Shown in pieces: positions 62,251 to 64,000 of a DNA stretch of 64,000 nt. The notes under the pieces were generated by a model. It was given only the letters and a program-made list of their open reading frames with translations. It made no database searches and was not told where the DNA came from. The stretch comes from Methanocorpusculum sp. (GTDB taxonomy: Archaea > Halobacteriota > Methanomicrobia > Methanomicrobiales > Methanocorpusculaceae): the NCBI RefSeq assembly GCF_030655665.1, contig NZ_JAUSPQ010000004.1, positions 1 to 64,000 of the forward strand. The letters are read 5' to 3'. Numbering within the stretch: position 1 is the first letter of the stretch; every line of letters starts with the position of its first letter. The translations under genes and the position numbers were made by a program.

Positions 62251-63956
62251 CCTCGATACATATAAAAAACGGATTCGTCGTTGACCCTGGACAGGGTATC
62301 CATGGAGATAAAAAGGATATTTTCATAGAGAACGGGAAAATCGTCAAAAGTCTTACGCATGCCGAAAAAACCATCGATGCATCCGGAATGGTGGTAATGG
62401 CCGGCGGGGTTGATATCCATTCCCATGTAGCAGGGGCCAAAGTTAATGTTGGCAGGAATTTCCGTCCCGAAGACAAAATGCAGTCGACCTATGAACCGTA
62501 TCACGGCATTCGTCACATGGCAGGCGGCACATCTGTGCCGACAGTCTTCAAAACAGCCTATGCCTATGCTGATATGGGGTATACGACCGTAATTGAAGCG
62601 GCAATGCCGCCTCTCTATGCACGCCATACCCACGAAGAAATGCGTGACACCCCGATCCTTGACGAGGCCGCCCTGCCTATGTTTGGAAACAACTGGTTCA
62701 TTCTCGATTATCTCAAACGCGGGGAAATTGAGAACGCTGCCGCCTACGCTGCATGGCTGCTCCGAGCAACGAAGGGTTACGGAATCAAATGTGTGAATCC
62801 CGGAGGTACAGAAGCATGGGCATGGGGATTAAACTGCCTCAGTATTGATGATCCGGTGCCGTATTTCGACATCACGCCAAAACAGATCGTCAGCGGCCTT
62901 ATGGAAGTCAATGAGTCTCTGCATCTCCCTCATTCGCTGCATCTCCATTCCAATAATCTTGGTAACCCGGGCAATTATACGACTACCCTTGATACGCTGA
63001 AACTGAGTGAAGGCATCAAACCGAACAACAACTTCAACCGTGAACAGGTGCTGCATCACACGCATATCCAGTTCCATTCCTATGGCGGAACGACCTGGGC
63101 CGATTTCGAGTCGAAAGGCAAAGAAGTCATGGACTACATCAACAACAATCCGACCGTCACCTGTGATATCGGATTCGTTACGCTGGATGAGACGACAACT
63201 ATGACTGGAGACGGTCCGTTCGAGTACCACCTGAACAAACTCAATCATCTGAAGTGGGCAAACACCGATGTCGAACTGGAATGTGGTTCCGGTATCGTGC
63301 CGTATGTGTACAGCAAAGATGTCTATGTCTGCGGTGTCCAGTGGTCCATCGGTCTTGAGATGGCTCTGCTCGCAAAAGATCATATGCGCTGCCATCTGAC
63401 GACAGACCACCCGAATGCCGGACCATTCTGGAGATACCCGAGAGTCATGAAATGGCTCATGAGTGAGAAAGCGAGAAACGATGTTCTCGCATCGATGAAA
63501 AACGAAGACAAAGTCCGTGACCGATCAACGCTCGGTTCTATCGACCGTGAACTGACGCTCTATGAAATTGCTCAGATGACCAGAGCAGGACCTGCAAAAG
63601 CTCTGGGTCTTAGCTCATCTATCGGAAGTTTAACTCCCGGAATGCAGGCTGACGTCGCCGTGTATCCCTATAATCCCGAGACCGAATCCGATCCGGAAAA
63701 GATCGAATGGGCATTTTCTCATGCAAAATACCTGATAAAATCAGGTGAAATCATCCTCAACGACGGGGAGCTTGTAAGCAACGGCAATAAGAAAACCTAC
63801 TGGGTCGATGTGACAACCAAACCCAACCGTCAGGTTGAGCGTGACATCGATAGGACATTTGTGAAGTATTATACCGTTACGAAGAACAACTACGAAGTCA
63901 CTGAACATGAATTCATGAAAAACCCGTGTGCCGTGAAGATAGATGCGGTACAATAA
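62247..63956 (+). CDS. fwdA: Formylmethanofuran dehydrogenase subunit A (amidohydrolase)
   Basis: A 569-residue dinuclear-zinc amidohydrolase that condenses formate with methanofuran. The metal ligands are His58 and His60 in GVDIHSHVAG, Lys181 in GYGIKCVNPGG (probably carboxylated), later histidines in HLHSNNLGNPGNYTTT and VLHHTHIQFHSYGG, and Asp in LTTDHPNAGPFWRYP. FKTAYAYADMGYTTVIEAAMPPLYARHTHEE is typical. It overlaps subunit B by 4 bp, with subunit C next. Confidence 0.96.
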   Translation: MTSIHIKNGFVVDPGQGIHGDKKDIFIENGKIVKSLTHAEKTIDASGMVVMAGGVDIHSHVAGAKVNVGRNFRPEDKMQSTYEPYHGIRHMAGGTSVPTVFKTAYAYADMGYTTVIEAAMPPLYARHTHEEMRDTPILDEAALPMFGNNWFILDYLKRGEIENAAAYAAWLLRATKGYGIKCVNPGGTEAWAWGLNCLSIDDPVPYFDITPKQIVSGLMEVNESLHLPHSLHLHSNNLGNPGNYTTTLDTLKLSEGIKPNNNFNREQVLHHTHIQFHSYGGTTWADFESKGKEVMDYINNNPTVTCDIGFVTLDETTTMTGDGPFEYHLNKLNHLKWANTDVELECGSGIVPYVYSKDVYVCGVQWSIGLEMALLAKDHMRCHLTTDHPNAGPFWRYPRVMKWLMSEKARNDVLASMKNEDKVRDRSTLGSIDRELTLYEIAQMTRAGPAKALGLSSSIGSLTPGMQADVAVYPYNPETESDPEKIEWAFSHAKYLIKSGEIILNDGELVSNGNKKTYWVDVTTKPNRQVERDIDRTFVKYYTVTKNNYEVTEHEFMKNPCAVKIDAVQ

Positions 63957-63968
63957 GGAGATATACGT

Positions 63969-64000
63969 ATGAATACAGTAACAATTACCATCAAAAAGCA
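63969..64000 (+). CDS. fwdC: Formylmethanofuran dehydrogenase subunit C, 5' part only
   Basis: Only the first ten codons (MNTVTITIKK) are present before the window ends. A strong AAGGAG lies 8 nt before the ATG. Position after subunit A in the D-B-A-C order and the beta-strand-like start suggest the C subunit, a beta-helix protein. Confidence 0.7.
   Translation, partial: MNTVTITIKK

Overview
The window comes from a hydrogenotrophic, formate-using methanogenic archaeon. It opens inside a methyl-coenzyme M reductase operon (mcrG start, mcrB) and closes inside a formylmethanofuran dehydrogenase operon (D-B-A-C order). Between these lie an F420-type formate dehydrogenase pair, a methanogenesis-marker-9 protein, two tRNA genes without an encoded CCA, TATA-type promoters and several near-leaderless starts. 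The gene complement suggests Methanomicrobiales, most likely Methanocorpusculum. That placement is an inference from memory; no database search was possible.

Layout. 1-1551: mcrG/mcrB on the minus strand. 2300-4414: a split Zn/Cd efflux system (P1B-ATPase plus free metal-binding domain). 4764-6450: a sodium:solute symporter preceded by an overlapping 42-residue membrane peptide. 6550-9674: a glycine-betaine-type ABC importer whose ATPase seems to lack an ordinary start codon. 9959-19688: a DMT exporter, a shortened FdhA with FdhB, two MinD/ferredoxin ATPases with a NifX-like protein, a transglutaminase-like protein, a nucleoside salvage pair (deaminase then phosphorylase) and a CcdA-like membrane protein. 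19838: tRNA-Ala. 20171-23517: a tyrosine-decarboxylase/antiporter pair of bacterial type. 23949-28392: assorted single genes.

28434-35675 is the most striking block. A metal-chelate or corrinoid type ABC importer (binding protein, permease, ATPase) runs without gaps into three nitrogenase-like genes (NifH-, NifD- and NifK-like), with a methyltransferase divergent from it and an 18-bp palindrome directly at the first start codon. The clustering suggests that a substrate is imported and then reduced by a nitrogenase-like enzyme whose substrate is unknown.

35787-50232 is mostly housekeeping: two PLP enzymes, an M24 peptidase, a DUF447/CitG-like/marker-9 operon, an Hjc-like nuclease, an NfnAB/SudAB-type flavoprotein pair, TrmJ, tRNA-Gly, a hydrogenase-maturation protease, an aldolase and a glutamine synthetase-like protein. 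50400-52089 holds a second symporter with its own tiny overlapping partner. 52140-56740 looks like an inserted AT-rich island: a SIR2-domain gene of the phage-defence type, broken by two mutually compensating frameshifts at homopolymers and enclosed by long inverted copies of a GC-richer dispersed repeat. A partial third copy of that repeat lies near 38950. 56771-59556 carries an ADP-forming acyl-CoA synthetase and a small Lys-rich protein. The last 4 kb is a long structured leader region followed by the formylmethanofuran dehydrogenase operon.
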